From the NCBI RefSeq assembly GCF_900094625.1, contig NZ_FMAJ01000003.1:372001-436000 (forward strand): a stretch of DNA of 64,000 nt. Direction: 5' to 3'. This document shows positions 8,939 to 18,091 of this stretch, piece after piece. Both the position numbers and the translations under genes were made by a program. Below the pieces are notes generated by a model. That model saw nothing but the letters and a program-made list of their open reading frames with translations, was not told the origin of the DNA and did not search any database. Origin of the DNA: Rhizobium aethiopicum (GTDB taxonomy: Bacteria > Pseudomonadota > Alphaproteobacteria > Rhizobiales > Rhizobiaceae). Each line of letters starts with the position of its first letter. The stretch's first letter is position 1.

Positions 8939-10440
8939 TTGTAGATGAACCCGATCGAGCCGTGGAACTGCGCGTCGGCGACGGGCGCTTCGCGGCGGCC
9001 GTAGACCTTGTTCACACGGTTGAGGAAGAAGGTTGCGCCGTCATTCTCGGGGCTGAAATTGTCGTCCGGCCGGTTCAGCTGGTTACGCGCCACCGGACGC
9101 ACCAGATAGGGTGTGGCAATGATGACGAGCTCGGTTTCCTGACGCTCGAAGCCCTTCTGGCGGAACAGCGTGCCGAGCAGCGGGATCTTCGAGACGCCGG
9201 GCGTGCCGCCCATCGTCTGGGAAACATTGTCGCGGATGAGGCCGGCGAGCGCAATCGAGCCGCCCGAGGGCAGTTCCACCGAAGTTTCCGCCGAACGGCG
9301 CTGATAGGTGGCGTTGCCGCTGCCGGCCACCGGCTCGGAAACGTTGGTCTTGATTTCCAGGCTGATGCGGCCCGACGACAGCACGACCGGTTTGAAGGCA
9401 AGGTTGATGCCGTAGTTGAAGGGAACAACGGTGACGTTGCCATCATTGTCGGTTGTCGAATAAAGCTGCTGGCCGCCGGAATTGAAGGTTGCCGCCTGGC
9501 CCGATATCGCCGTCAACGTCGGCTCGGCGAGGGTCCTGACGACCTTGGCCTGTTCCAATGCGTTGAGATAGGTGGAGATGTCGTATTTGCCGATCGAACT
9601 CTTGAAGAGAGCCGCCAGGCCGCCACCGACGGTCGCCGTCGCGCCGTCGGCGTTAGGACTGCCGAGCTGGGCGACCGTCATGCCGGAAGAATTGGAGACG
9701 AGATTGTCGAAGCCGAGCTGCTTCAAGACTTCGCGGCGGACCTCGGCGATCGTCACCTTGAGGGTGACCTGGTCCTCGCCCTCTATCTGCAGGAGGTTGA
9801 CCACCTGCGAGGTCTGACGACCTTCGGCGAAGAGCGCCACAGAGCTGTCGCCGCCACTGCCGGACGCCGTCTCGGTTCTCGTGGTCGCTTCGCCGCCCTT
9901 CAGGAAAACCTGCGCCAGATCGGCCGCCTGCGTGGCGTCCTGCGGCGTGCGCACGGTGCCGGTCAGGACGATATTGTCGGAGACGATTTCGACCTTGATG
10001 CTGGAATCGGGAATGAAGCGGCGGAGATTGACTTCGAGGCCGGAAACATCGCGCTCGATCTCGATATCAAGATTGACGATCTCCTCGCCATTGCCGCCGA
10101 AGACGAAAATGTTCGTCTGGCCGACCTTCTTGCCGAACAGGTAGATGCGCCGCGAGGTGCGGGTGACGGCATCGGCCATGGACGGATCAGAGACGAGGAT
10201 ATCATGCGCATCCTCCGGAAGATCGACGACGACGGCCTTGTTGAGCCCGAGCTTGAGCCGCCGATGGGAATTGGGGCCGGCCTGCGAAATACGCACCAGG
10301 CTGTCGGAATCGGCACGCGCCTCGCCTGCACCGAGAAGCGGCGTGAAGGAGGCCGGCACCGCGCCGGAAGCGCCGATTGCCAGCGAAAGGCAGCCTGTCA
10401 GGAGAAGTCTGGCCCGCCGCGTTGAATTGCCCATTTGCAC
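8935..10440 (-). CDS. cpaC: Flp pilus secretin CpaC/RcpA
   Basis: Outer-membrane secretin that forms the pore for the Flp pilus. It is 501 residues long, with an N-terminal signal peptide (ARLLLTGCLSLAIGASGAVP). Next is the pilus N-terminal domain (about 60-130), where VVVDLPEDAHDILVSDPSMA aligns with the same domain of the small protein at 12576. A BON-type domain follows, then the conserved secretin barrel domain (about 260-460) with SGGSIALAGLIRD and a segment containing GVSKIPLLGTLFR. It overlaps cpaD by 4 bases and follows cpaB by 6 bases. Confidence 0.95.
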   Translation of the reverse strand: MQMGNSTRRARLLLTGCLSLAIGASGAVPASFTPLLGAGEARADSDSLVRISQAGPNSHRRLKLGLNKAVVVDLPEDAHDILVSDPSMADAVTRTSRRIYLFGKKVGQTNIFVFGGNGEEIVNLDIEIERDVSGLEVNLRRFIPDSSIKVEIVSDNIVLTGTVRTPQDATQAADLAQVFLKGGEATTRTETASGSGGDSSVALFAEGRQTSQVVNLLQIEGEDQVTLKVTIAEVRREVLKQLGFDNLVSNSSGMTVAQLGSPNADGATATVGGGLAALFKSSIGKYDISTYLNALEQAKVVRTLAEPTLTAISGQAATFNSGGQQLYSTTDNDGNVTVVPFNYGINLAFKPVVLSSGRISLEIKTNVSEPVAGSGNATYQRRSAETSVELPSGGSIALAGLIRDNVSQTMGGTPGVSKIPLLGTLFRQKGFERQETELVIIATPYLVRPVARNQLNRPDDNFSPENDGATFFLNRVNKVYGRREAPVADAQFHGSIGFIYK

Positions 10441-10446
10441 GTTCCT

Positions 10447-11262
10447 TTACTCCGGCTTCGGCGCTGCGCCGGCATCCGTCACGATGGAGCCCGATTTGAT
10501 GACCTGAATGCTCGCGCTGCCGTTGTCGCCGCTCAGCAGATAGTCGGCGGCACTGGTATCCTGCTCCCGCGCATCGGCGACGGAGCGGAGCGCGAGCGAC
10601 AGCCGATCGGCCATTTGCTGGGCGACGGCGAGAACCTTGGTCTGATCGGGAGTGAGCTCGAGCGTCGCGGTGGTGCCGACCACCGCCTTGGAGCCATCGT
10701 CCTTCTCCTGGATCTGCTGATCGATGGCGAGGACGCGCACATTGCTCAGCACGGTTTCCGTGATGAGCTTGTTGGCCTCGGTACCCTTGCGGACCATGAT
10801 GACATCGACGCGATCATTCGGCAGGATGAAACCGCCGGCGCCCGTTGCCACGGATATTTCGGTCGCGACCGCGCGTTTGCCGGCCGGCAACAGCGAGGAC
10901 AGGATGCGGCTGCTGGAATCGGCGACCTTTTCAGGCCGGATTGGCTCGCCTTCGAAGATCGGCAGACGCACGACGCTGCCCTGCAGGTCCTTGATCGCAT
11001 CCGGCTTGTCGGCTTCGGTGATGAAGCCTTGAACGACGCCGTCCTTCGGCCAGGCCATCCAATGCACCGAGTCCTCGCCCAGCCTTGCTCCGACCGGCAG
11101 ATTGCCGCTCGAGACGAGGATGTTGACGGTGGGTTCTTTCTCGATGACCGACTGCACCTGGGTGACGACGCCACCGCTGCCAGCCATGCGCATGGCCAGG
11201 AGCCCGGCGAGGCCGGCTGCCACCACGGCGACAGCTAGGATTATAAGGCGGGCCGGTTTCAT
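10447..11262 (-). CDS. cpaB: Pilus assembly protein CpaB/RcpC
   Basis: Periplasmic, membrane-anchored protein of the Tad system that associates with the secretin. The 271-residue protein has one N-terminal membrane segment (ARLIILAVAVVAAGLAGLLA). A SAF/CBM-like domain follows with VNILVSSGNLPVGARLGED, a hallmark of CpaB, and then an RcpC domain ending in an alkaline, hydrophilic tail. A gap of 110 AT-rich bases separates it from cpaA upstream. This makes it the likely first gene of a second transcription unit covering cpaB to tadC. Confidence 0.93.
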   Translation of the reverse strand: MKPARLIILAVAVVAAGLAGLLAMRMAGSGGVVTQVQSVIEKEPTVNILVSSGNLPVGARLGEDSVHWMAWPKDGVVQGFITEADKPDAIKDLQGSVVRLPIFEGEPIRPEKVADSSSRILSSLLPAGKRAVATEISVATGAGGFILPNDRVDVIMVRKGTEANKLITETVLSNVRVLAIDQQIQEKDDGSKAVVGTTATLELTPDQTKVLAVAQQMADRLSLALRSVADAREQDTSAADYLLSGDNGSASIQVIKSGSIVTDAGAAPKPE

Positions 11263-11372
11263 CGATCATTCCTCAAGGCACGATATGTTCGCCCTGCAGA
11301 ATGCTCAGCAATTGGTATAATTATGGTTAATGGAGTGCTTACATTTTAAGTTAACGGGCATTTAAAATGCCG
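11263..11372 (-). promoter_or_regulatory. AT-rich cpaA-cpaB gap, probable internal promoter
   Basis: This 110-bp gap is much richer in A and T than its surroundings, with runs such as TTAAGTTAA and TATAATTATGGTTAA. An imperfect inverted repeat (AACGGGCATT...AATGCCGTT, 11353-11375, one bulged base) overlaps the cpaA stop. The composition fits a promoter driving cpaB to tadC independently of the pilin transcript. No exact -35/-10 pair can be assigned. Confidence 0.35.
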
Positions 11373-11885
11373 TTATTTCAGGCTTTCCAGCGCGGCGATG
11401 AAGATCGGCGAGGATGGGAAGGCCATGAAGCCGCCGATCGCGATGGCGATGCCGTAAGGGATCTTCTTGGCGAGCAGCAAAGAGTTCGGCACCGGCAGGC
11501 CGATGGCGAGGATAGTGTTCGACTGGGCTCTCACCAGCAGGATCAGCAGGGTGAGCAAGCCGCCGATGATGGCAACATCGGTCATCAGGAAAAGCAGGGA
11601 CTGGTTCAGACCGAACCAGAGCGCGGTGGCGCTCAGCAGCTTGGCGTCTCCGCCGCCCATCACGTTGAATGCAAAAAGGGCGAAGCAGGCGCTGAAGACG
11701 ATCGCGGCGGCGGCAAGATGCATGCCGATTGCCTGCAGGCCGAGACCCGAGAACGGCGCCAGCGCGAAGAAGGAGACAATAAGGATCAGGGAAACACGGT
11801 TCGGAATCGTCATGGTGAACAGATCCGAAAAGGCCGCGAAGGCGAGGCAAAGTGGCAGTATCACGAAGACTGCAGTTGCGACCAT
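11373..11885 (-). CDS. cpaA: Prepilin peptidase CpaA/TadV (A24 family)
   Basis: Inner-membrane aspartic peptidase that cleaves the leader of the Flp pilin. The start at 11885 (170 residues) is preferred over an upstream in-frame ATG at 11924, because the longer form would begin inside the hairpin described at 11914-11944 and add a hydrophilic extension. Both catalytic aspartates are visible: one in FSDLFTMTIPN near residue 20, and one in the GxGD-type motif GGGDAKLL near residue 75. Several membrane helices cover the whole length. It lies downstream of pilA. Confidence 0.9.
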   Translation of the reverse strand: MVATAVFVILPLCLAFAAFSDLFTMTIPNRVSLILIVSFFALAPFSGLGLQAIGMHLAAAAIVFSACFALFAFNVMGGGDAKLLSATALWFGLNQSLLFLMTDVAIIGGLLTLLILLVRAQSNTILAIGLPVPNSLLLAKKIPYGIAIAIGGFMAFPSSPIFIAALESLK

Positions 11886-11913
11886 GCGTACACCCCGATC
11901 ATAGTGAGACACG

Positions 11914-11944
11914 AAAAGGCTCACGGCCGTTCAGCCTGTGAGCC
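11914..11944 (-). terminator. Terminator-like hairpin between pilA and cpaA
   Basis: Read on the minus strand, a perfect 7-bp stem (GGCTCAC/GTGAGCC, arms at 11938-11944 and 11918-11924) is followed by TTTTC. It lies after the pilin stop and before the cpaA start. It would allow a large excess of pilin mRNA over the assembly genes. Confidence 0.6.
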
Positions 11945-12010
11945 CGCTCGAAAATTCGGCCGAAGTAAAGCCGGCCGGCATTAGGTGACGCTGCGTGAGT
12001 GGCGCCCGCC

Positions 12011-12196
12011 TTACTGGGTCGCGGTCTGAGCGCCCGTCATCTTGGTGCTCAAACCGTTGAACGTGTTGCCGATCTTCCCGCCGAGGGTCGTGGCGCCGGT
12101 GATCAGCGCTACGGAAATGAGGGCAGCGATCAGGCCGTATTCGATTGCGGTCGCGCCGGATTCGTCCTTCAGAAAACGGCTAAAAAGCTTGGTCAT
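12011..12196 (-). CDS. pilA: Flp/PilA major pilin
   Basis: Small type IVb pilin subunit of the Flp pilus, 61 residues. The short cytoplasmic leader ends at a Gly, followed by ATAIEYGLIAALISVALI. The Glu and Tyr after the cleavage point are the Flp signature, and the hydrophobic helix forms the pilus core. The C-terminal tail (about 45-61) is short and polar. A strong ribosome binding site (TTAGGAGTACCC then ATG) precedes the start. First gene of the minus-strand tad cluster, and the substrate of CpaA. Confidence 0.95.
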   Translation of the reverse strand: MTKLFSRFLKDESGATAIEYGLIAALISVALITGATTLGGKIGNTFNGLSTKMTGAQTATQ

Positions 12197-12575
12197 GGGT
12201 ACTCCTAACTCCAGTTGATGTTCAGCACGTCCGCCAACTGTTGCCGTTGATCGGATGACAACAATCTAGTGAATGGGCGTTTCCATCGGCTTAAGAAAAA
12301 GAGTTAACACCATGTGAAGGCCGCTCTAGGCTCCCACATGGTAAGCTTTACCTTATTCATTTCGCTCAATATTTAGCGATATTCAGAGGTTAACAACGCG
12401 ATTCATTCTGGAAATTGCACAGGCGCCGCATTCGGGCGGAACCTGCGTCATCCCGCGCCGTTCCAAATCGGATCATCCTGCTTCACCTCGAAACAGCACG
12501 GTGAGTTTAAGGCTTCATTCACCATTTTTTTCCATTCTATACGTCTATTGCGCTGTGATCGTGAAAGAGGACCAA
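12197..12575. promoter_or_regulatory. Divergent control region pilA / secretin N-domain gene
   Basis: 379 bp without a gene, AT-rich for this genome, between divergently read pilus genes. It should hold promoters for pilA (minus) and for the three-gene unit starting at 12576 (plus). It contains a perfect inverted repeat at 12309-12342 (separate entry), and AT-rich blocks such as AAGAAAAAGAGTTAACACC near 12293-12311. I see no clear sigma-54 (-24/-12) element. Confidence 0.55.
12309..12342. repeat. 8-bp inverted repeat ACCATGTG/CACATGGT
   Basis: ACCATGTG at 12309-12316 and CACATGGT at 12335-12342 are exact reverse complements, 26 bp centre to centre (about 2.5 helical turns), with an 18-bp spacer. 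Position and spacing fit a regulator binding site between the two pilus promoters. No protein can be named. Confidence 0.45.
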
Positions 12576-12986
12576 ATGTCATCGAGCGGCAAAACCATTT
12601 TATTTGCCGGCATGATCGCCGTTTCCGGTGTTTCGGGAGTTTCCTCAGCCGCAGACGATGACATGCTGCGCGTCTATATGGATCACGCGCGCGTGTTGAA
12701 GCTCGACCGCCCCGTCAGCAAGGTCATCGTCGGCAACGCCAACGTCGCCGACGCGACCGTGGCCGATGCCAAGACCATCGTGCTGACAGGACGCAGCTTC
12801 GGCACCACCAATCTCGTTCTTCTGGACGCCGACGGCAACGCAATCCTGGACGAGCGCGTCCTTGTGTCGATAGACGAGGGCAACACGGTGCGTGTCTTCC
12901 GACAGACCGAGCGCTCCGTGCTGTCCTGCACGCCGAACTGCGAGCAGCACGCGCAGCAAGCGACCGGCGGCACCACGTCACCCTGA
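12576..12986 (+). CDS. Free-standing secretin N-terminal (pilus N) domain protein
   Basis: Small secreted protein (136 residues from this start) made only of the pilus-secretin N-terminal domain. After a signal peptide (ILFAGMIAVSGVSGVSSAA), it shows the pattern seen at the start of CpaC: VLKLDRPVSKVIVGNANVADATV, then a segment with TIVLTGRSFGTTNLVLLDADG. The start at 12576 has AGGACCAA before it and is better than the upstream in-frame codon at 12501. The C-terminal tail has two cysteines (SCTPNC). It is the first gene of the plus-strand unit with the two minor pilins. By inference it works in the periplasm with the CpaC secretin. Confidence 0.85.
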   Translation: MSSSGKTILFAGMIAVSGVSGVSSAADDDMLRVYMDHARVLKLDRPVSKVIVGNANVADATVADAKTIVLTGRSFGTTNLVLLDADGNAILDERVLVSIDEGNTVRVFRQTERSVLSCTPNCEQHAQQATGGTTSP

Positions 12987-13098
12987 TCGCGCAGCGTCTA
13001 TCTTCGGCTCTTCGTTAAAATGGTCGTATCGGGCTGAAACGGAAAATCAACGAACGGACCCTAGTGTGGCAGGCAGAGATGTCGCTCGGGTCCAGGCA

Positions 13099-13734
13099 AT
13101 GACGGTAGTTGATCAGAAGACGGATAGGGAGCGCGCCTTCGCGCCGTTCCGTTTCTCCCAGTTTCGCGCTGTCGCCCGCTCGCGCGACGGCGCAGCGGCG
13201 ATCGAATTTGCCCTGCTTGCCATCCCCTATTTCGTCGTGATCTTCGCGATCCTCGAAACCTTCATCGCTTTTGCCGCCGAAGAACTCGTCTCCAACGCCG
13301 TCGATACGATGAGCCGCCGGATGCGAACCGGGCAGATCACCTACAATCTCGGCCGTACGACCGACATGAGCCAGACGCAATTCCGCCAGGCGTTCTGCAA
13401 CGAGATCTCGATCCTGATCAGCTGCTCGACGAGCGAAGCCGCCACACCGAGCAAGCTTTACCTGGATGTGCAGACGTTCGCCACCTTCTCGGCCATTCCG
13501 ACGACGATCCCCAGGGTTTCCGGTGACCGGTACGCCGACATCAACACAGCCGCCTTCAAATATGCGCCTGGCGGCGCCGGCACGATCAACATGCTGCGCG
13601 CCTACTATCGTTGGGAAATCATCACGGATCTGGTCCGGCCCTATATCACGACGATCCGTCCGTCCGACGGGTCGATGCCGACGCAATATCTGATTATCGC
13701 AACCTCGGCGTTCCAGAACGAGCAGTATCCATGA
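13099..13734 (+). CDS. TadE/G-family minor pilin (first copy)
   Basis: Predicted pseudopilin of the Tad system, 211 residues. A hydrophilic N-terminus (about 1-30) is followed by the TadE signature [20 protein letters not shown] (Gly cleavage site and Glu as in pilins), a long membrane helix and an extracytoplasmic domain with a pair of cysteines ([10 protein letters not shown]). The ATG at 13099 is chosen because the frame upstream has no recognisable ribosome binding site or domain. The stop overlaps the next gene's start (ATGA). Confidence 0.85.
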   Translation: MTVVDQKTDRERAFAPFRFSQFRAVARSRDGAAAIEFALLAIPYFVVIFAILETFIAFAAEELVSNAVDTMSRRMRTGQITYNLGRTTDMSQTQFRQAFCNEISILISCSTSEAATPSKLYLDVQTFATFSAIPTTIPRVSGDRYADINTAAFKYAPGGAGTINMLRAYYRWEIITDLVRPYITTIRPSDGSMPTQYLIIATSAFQNEQYP

Positions 13735-14315
13735 CGGCGTTGCGCAACCCTTTCACCAGACTGGCACTGACGGCACGTCGGCTGGCGCGAGAGCGCAAAG
13801 GCGCCGGAGCGATCGAATTCGCTATCCTCTTTCCGGTTCTCGTCATGCTCTATATCGGCGCTTTCGAGATCACCATCGGCCTCAGCGTCAGCAAGCGCGC
13901 GACACGCGCCGCTGGTTCGATCGCCGACCTCGTCACCCAGCAGCAATCCGTCACGAAGAGCGCGCTCGCGCAGATGCCATCGGTCGCAACGGCGATGTTC
14001 GTGCCTTACAATACGACGTCGCTGACGCTGAAAATCACCGGGATCACCATCGACGCTGGTGCCAACGCGAAAGTGCTCTGGTCCTGGGCGCAAGACGGAA
14101 CGGTGCCTTACGCCAAGGACACGGCTGTGAGCAACGTGCCGGCCGACATGAAGACGGCAAACAGCTTCCTCGTCCGCACCGAACTCAGCATCCCCTATAC
14201 GATGTTCCTGTTTGCGCCGAACTTCATGCCGGATGGGATGCGCACGATTACCATCAGCCGCAGCTACTTCTACCGCCAGCGGCAAGGCGACTCGATCCCC
14301 TGCGGCGACTGCTGA
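13731..14315 (+). CDS. TadE/G-family minor pilin (second copy)
   Basis: Second pseudopilin of the Flp system, 195 residues. It is translationally coupled to the previous gene (ATGA overlap at 13731-13734). The basic N-terminus leads into the processing signature [20 protein letters not shown], the pilin-like helix, and an extracytoplasmic domain rich in beta-type sequence, with a short Cys pair at the very end (PCGDC). Its relation to the preceding gene (same fold, low identity outside the helix) suggests an ancient duplication. It is the last gene of the plus-strand pilus unit. Confidence 0.85.
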   Translation: MTALRNPFTRLALTARRLARERKGAGAIEFAILFPVLVMLYIGAFEITIGLSVSKRATRAAGSIADLVTQQQSVTKSALAQMPSVATAMFVPYNTTSLTLKITGITIDAGANAKVLWSWAQDGTVPYAKDTAVSNVPADMKTANSFLVRTELSIPYTMFLFAPNFMPDGMRTITISRSYFYRQRQGDSIPCGDC

Positions 14316-14419
14316 CCCCCTTCCCCATCTCGAATTTGCCAAGCCAGGCGCGGCACTATATGCGTGGGCTTCAGCCTTCGATGTTCCGAAGGCCGGCGAT
14401 CTGTCCTTTCGGGGGTAAA

Positions 14420-15640
14420 ATGGCGCGCGCCTTTCTTTTCGTTCTCGATTCCTTCGGCGTCGGCGGGGCGCCGGATGCGGCCGCCTATGGCGACGAGGGC
14501 GCCGACACACTCGGGCATATCGCCGAATTCTGCGCGGCCGGAGCCGGAGACCGCGCCGGGCTGCGCAGCGGGCCGCTTTCCCTGCCGAACATGTCGGAAC
14601 TCGGGCTTCTGCACATCGCCCGGGCCGCCTCCGGCCATTTTCCGGCGGGCATGCCCCTGCCGGAAAAGGTCTACGGCATTTATGGCGCCGCCAGCGAAGT
14701 CTCCCGCGGCAAGGATACGCCATCGGGCCATTGGGAGATCGCTGGCACACCTGTCAATTTCGATTGGGGATATTTTCCGACGGAAGGCGATGCCTTTCCC
14801 CCGGAGCTTATCGAGGCCCTATGCCGGCAGGCTGACATTCCCGGCATTCTCGGCAATTGCCATGCCTCAGGAACCGAAATCATCGCCAGGCTCGGCGAGG
14901 AACATATCCGCACCGGCAAGCCGATCTGTTACACCTCTTCGGATTCGGTCTTCCAGGTCGCCGCGCATGAGCTGCATTTCGGCCTCGATCGGCTGCTCGC
15001 CTTCTGTAATACAGCACGAGGGCTGCTCGATTCCTACAATATCGGCCGCGTCATCGCCCGCCCCTTCGTCGGCCAGTCGGCCTCCACCTTCCAGCGCACC
15101 GGAAACCGGCGCGATTTTTCGGTGCTGCCGCCGGAGCCGACGCTGCTCGACCGGCTCGTCGAGAACCGCCGGCATGTGCATGCTGTCGGTAAGATCGGCG
15201 ATATCTTCGCTCACCAGGGCATTTCCAGGCTCATCAAGGCCAATGGCAACGAGGCGCTGATGGATGCGTCACTGTCGGCGATCGACGAGGCTGAGGACGG
15301 CGATCTCGTCTTCACCAATTTCGTCGACTTCGACATGATCTACGGCCATCGCCGCGACGTGCCCGGTTATGCGGCAGCGCTCGAAGCCTTCGATGCACGT
15401 CTGCCTGAAGTTCACAAGAAGCTGAAGCCCGGCGATCTCGTCGTGCTGACCGCCGACCATGGCTGCGACCCCACCTGGCGCGGCACGGATCATACGCGTG
15501 AACGCGTGCCTATCATTGCCTACGGCCCGGGCATCCGGTCGCGTTCCATCGGCGTCCGCCGCACCTATGCCGATATCGGCGAAAGCGTTGCGCGCCATCT
15601 CGGCATCCCGGCCGGAGCGCATGGAAGGAGTTTTCTGTGA
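14420..15640 (+). CDS. deoB: Phosphopentomutase
   Basis: Cytosolic enzyme converting (deoxy)ribose 1-phosphate to the 5-phosphate, linking nucleoside phosphorolysis to central metabolism. 406 residues from the ATG at 14420, which follows GGGGGTAA. The alkaline-phosphatase-superfamily metal site is visible: [16 protein letters not shown] at residues about 5-20, [10 protein letters not shown] near 100, and the C-terminal LTADHGCDP...GTDHTRE with its metal-binding Asp and His residues. It starts 104 bp after the pilus genes; a rhizobial-type -10 candidate CTATAT sits at 14356-14361. Its stop overlaps the start of add. Confidence 0.96.
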   Translation: MARAFLFVLDSFGVGGAPDAAAYGDEGADTLGHIAEFCAAGAGDRAGLRSGPLSLPNMSELGLLHIARAASGHFPAGMPLPEKVYGIYGAASEVSRGKDTPSGHWEIAGTPVNFDWGYFPTEGDAFPPELIEALCRQADIPGILGNCHASGTEIIARLGEEHIRTGKPICYTSSDSVFQVAAHELHFGLDRLLAFCNTARGLLDSYNIGRVIARPFVGQSASTFQRTGNRRDFSVLPPEPTLLDRLVENRRHVHAVGKIGDIFAHQGISRLIKANGNEALMDASLSAIDEAEDGDLVFTNFVDFDMIYGHRRDVPGYAAALEAFDARLPEVHKKLKPGDLVVLTADHGCDPTWRGTDHTRERVPIIAYGPGIRSRSIGVRRTYADIGESVARHLGIPAGAHGRSFL

Positions 15641-16605
15641 CATCGCATTTGAAGAAGGTCGAGCTGCACTGCCATCTGGAGGGCGCGGCACCGCCAGCTT
15701 TGACAGAGGCGCAGGCGCGGAAATACGGGGTCGACATCAGCGGCGAGCTTCGCGACGGCGCCTATGTCTGGCACGATTTCGCAAGTTTCCTCGAATGCTA
15801 CGACAAGGTTTCCGAGGTCTACAGGACGGAGGAGGATTACGCGCTTCTGACCGAGACCTATCTCGACGAACTTGCCGGCATCCATACGATCTACAGTGAG
15901 CTCATCGTGTCGCCCGACCACGGCAAACGCATTGGGCTCGGCGCCGATGCCTATATATCAGGCGTCTGTGAAGGCATCCGGCGGGCCAAGGCCAAAAGCG
16001 GCATCGAGGCCCGGCTGATCGTGACCGGCGAGCGGCATTTCGGCCCGGAGAGTGTGATCGGCGCGGCCAAATATGCGGCAAAGGCCGATAATCCTTTGAT
16101 AACAGGCTTCAACCTTGCCGGTGAGGAGCGCATGGGCCGGGTGGCCGATTATATCAGAGCCTTCGACATCGCCCGAGATGCCGGCCTGGGCTTGACCATT
16201 CATGCCGGCGAAGTCTGCGGCGCTTTCAGCGTTGCCGACGCGCTCGACGCCGTGCGTCCCTCGCGCATCGGCCATGGCGTGCGGGCCATCGAGGATCTCG
16301 ATCTGGTGAAGCGGCTTGCCGATCTCGGCACCGTGCTTGAAGTCTGCCCGGGGTCCAATGTCGCACTCAGGGTCTTTCCCGATTTTACCTCCCATCCTTT
16401 GCGGCGACTGAAGGAAGCGGGTGTGCGGGTGACGATCAGCTCGGACGATCCGCCATTCTTCCATACTTCGCTGAAGCGGGAATATGAACTCGCCGCCGGT
16501 GCCTTCGGCTTCAGCGACACGGAGATCGACGTCATGACCCGCACGGCGATCGAGGCAGCCTTCGTCGATGAAGGGACGCGCAAGGATCTGCTTGCCCGGC
16601 TTTGA
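15637..16605 (+). CDS. add: Adenosine deaminase
   Basis: Deaminates adenosine and deoxyadenosine to (deoxy)inosine, feeding the phosphorylase encoded on the other arm. The GTG start at 15637 overlaps the deoB stop and has AAGGAG upstream. The metal-dependent deaminase motifs are all present in the 322 residues: ELHCHLEGA (HxH) at about 9-17, LTIHAGE near 188-194, RIGHGVR near 210, and the catalytic ISSDDPPFF near 268-276. The length is normal for bacterial Add. It belongs to the deoB-add unit; upp follows after 155 bp. Confidence 0.95.
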   Translation: MTSHLKKVELHCHLEGAAPPALTEAQARKYGVDISGELRDGAYVWHDFASFLECYDKVSEVYRTEEDYALLTETYLDELAGIHTIYSELIVSPDHGKRIGLGADAYISGVCEGIRRAKAKSGIEARLIVTGERHFGPESVIGAAKYAAKADNPLITGFNLAGEERMGRVADYIRAFDIARDAGLGLTIHAGEVCGAFSVADALDAVRPSRIGHGVRAIEDLDLVKRLADLGTVLEVCPGSNVALRVFPDFTSHPLRRLKEAGVRVTISSDDPPFFHTSLKREYELAAGAFGFSDTEIDVMTRTAIEAAFVDEGTRKDLLARL

Positions 16606-16760
16606 GGCGAGTGTCTTTTTATGCATGCCGTTATCCCGGAACCGCTGCACCGTTCCGGCGACATGGATTGGGGAAGATCGGGGCAAATTCGGGTCCACTC
16701 TTGCGGTCGGGCCGATTTCCGTGAAAGAAACATTCGACAGAAAGAATGAAAGGCTTCCCC

Positions 16761-17390
16761 ATGGACGGCGTCACGGTCATCGATCATCCGCTTGTGCAGC
16801 ACAAGCTCACCATCATGCGGCGCAAGGAGACATCGACGGGAAGTTTCCGGCGCCTGCTGCGCGAAATCTCCACGCTGCTTTGTTACGAGGTCACCCGCGA
16901 TCTCGAATTGACGATGGCAACGATCGAGACGCCGCTGGAGACGATGGAATCGCCGATCCTCGAAGGCAAGAAGCTGGTCTTCGCCTCGATCCTGCGCGCC
17001 GGCAACGGGCTACTTGAAGGCATGCTCGATCTCGTGCCGTCCGCCCGCGTCTCGCATATCGGCGTCTACCGCGATCACGAGACATTGCAGCCGGTCGAGT
17101 ATTATTTCAAGGCGCCGGAGGACGTGGCCGAGCGCCTGATCATCGTCGTCGATCCGATGCTGGCGACCGGCAATTCCTCGATTGCGGCGATCGACAAGCT
17201 CAAGGAGCGCGGCGCCCACAACATCCGCTTTCTCTGCCTGCTTGCCGCTCCGGAAGGCATCCGCAACTTCCGCGCGGCGCATCCGGATGTTCCGGTCTTC
17301 ACCGCGGCGATCGACAGCCATCTCAACGAGAAGGGCTACATCATGCCCGGCCTCGGCGATGCCGGCGACCGCATGTACGGAACCAAATAA
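16761..17390 (+). CDS. upp: Uracil phosphoribosyltransferase
   Basis: Makes UMP from uracil and PRPP (pyrimidine salvage). The start at 16761 gives 209 residues beginning [16 protein letters not shown], the form usual in rhizobia. An in-frame ATG 15 bases upstream is possible but adds an untypical extension. Visible motifs are [13 protein letters not shown] near 80, the PRPP-binding loop [12 protein letters not shown] near 130, and the uracil-binding C-terminus [13 protein letters not shown]. It completes the salvage set with cdd and the phosphorylases, and is followed by a terminator-like hairpin. Confidence 0.95.
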   Translation: MDGVTVIDHPLVQHKLTIMRRKETSTGSFRRLLREISTLLCYEVTRDLELTMATIETPLETMESPILEGKKLVFASILRAGNGLLEGMLDLVPSARVSHIGVYRDHETLQPVEYYFKAPEDVAERLIIVVDPMLATGNSSIAAIDKLKERGAHNIRFLCLLAAPEGIRNFRAAHPDVPVFTAAIDSHLNEKGYIMPGLGDAGDRMYGTK

Positions 17391-17424
17391 TTCAGCCTTC
17401 CTTTACCAAATCGAAAGACTTGAT

Positions 17425-17448
17425 GGCCCGGACGGTTCGTTCCGGGCC
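17425..17448 (+). terminator. Hairpin downstream of upp
   Basis: A perfect 8-bp GC-rich stem (GGCCCGGA/TCCGGGCC) with an 8-nt loop lies 35 bp after the upp stop, followed by TTTCG. The T-run is short, so termination may be partial or Rho-assisted. Confidence 0.55.
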
Positions 17449-17551
17449 TTTCGCTGTCGATATTAGCAACTTATCAGGATTTGAGGCTTAGCAAGCTGGA
17501 AGCATGAGGCCCCGCATGAAGCAGGGTTTATACAGGAAGGATTTCTGTTTC

Positions 17552-18085
17552 ATGCTCGCTCGCACCGTCATATTCGCCAGTATCGCCGCGGTATTGGCCA
17601 CACAGGTGCCTTCCTTCTTCGGAGGTGCAAGCCAGCAGCCAGCCGACGTTCTCTCTGCCAATTACGTCTCGACCGACACCGGCCGGCCCATTGCACCAGC
17701 GCCCGCCTATGGCGGCAATACGATGCGCCTGCAGGCGGATGCGCAGGGCCACTATACCGGCAGCTTCAAGATCAACGGCAAAGCGGTGCAAGGACTGATC
17801 GATACCGGTGCCACCTATGTCGCCCTCAACGAGACGCTCGCCCGCCGGCTCGGCTACACCGCCAATCAGCTCGACTTCCGCTATGGTGTCAACACGGCAA
17901 ACGGCCGGACGAAGGCCGCGCATGTGACCCTCGACCGCGTGGAAATCGGCGGCATCCGCGTCCGGAATGTCGAGGCCTTCGTCCTGAAGGACGACGCGCT
18001 GACGACCACGCTGGTCGGCATGAGCTTCCTGCAGAAACTCGCCTCCTATTCCGTCGCCGACGGCTCGCTCAGCCTCAAACAATAA
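17552..18085 (+). CDS. Retropepsin-like aspartic protease family protein (clan AA)
   Basis: Small membrane-anchored or periplasmic protein of the bacterial clan AA aspartic protease family. The start at 17552 (177 residues) places a hydrophobic segment at the N-terminus (about 3-18) and has AAGGA upstream; in-frame ATGs at 17504 and 17516 are less convincing. The single catalytic motif GLIDTGATYVALNE (DTG) is at about residue 88, and the C-terminus has the family ending with LVGMSFLQKL. One DTG per chain means it would act as a dimer. Its substrate is unknown. It converges with deoA, with only 6 bp between the stops. Confidence 0.85.
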   Translation: MLARTVIFASIAAVLATQVPSFFGGASQQPADVLSANYVSTDTGRPIAPAPAYGGNTMRLQADAQGHYTGSFKINGKAVQGLIDTGATYVALNETLARRLGYTANQLDFRYGVNTANGRTKAAHVTLDRVEIGGIRVRNVEAFVLKDDALTTTLVGMSFLQKLASYSVADGSLSLKQ

Positions 18086-18091
18086 ACTGCG

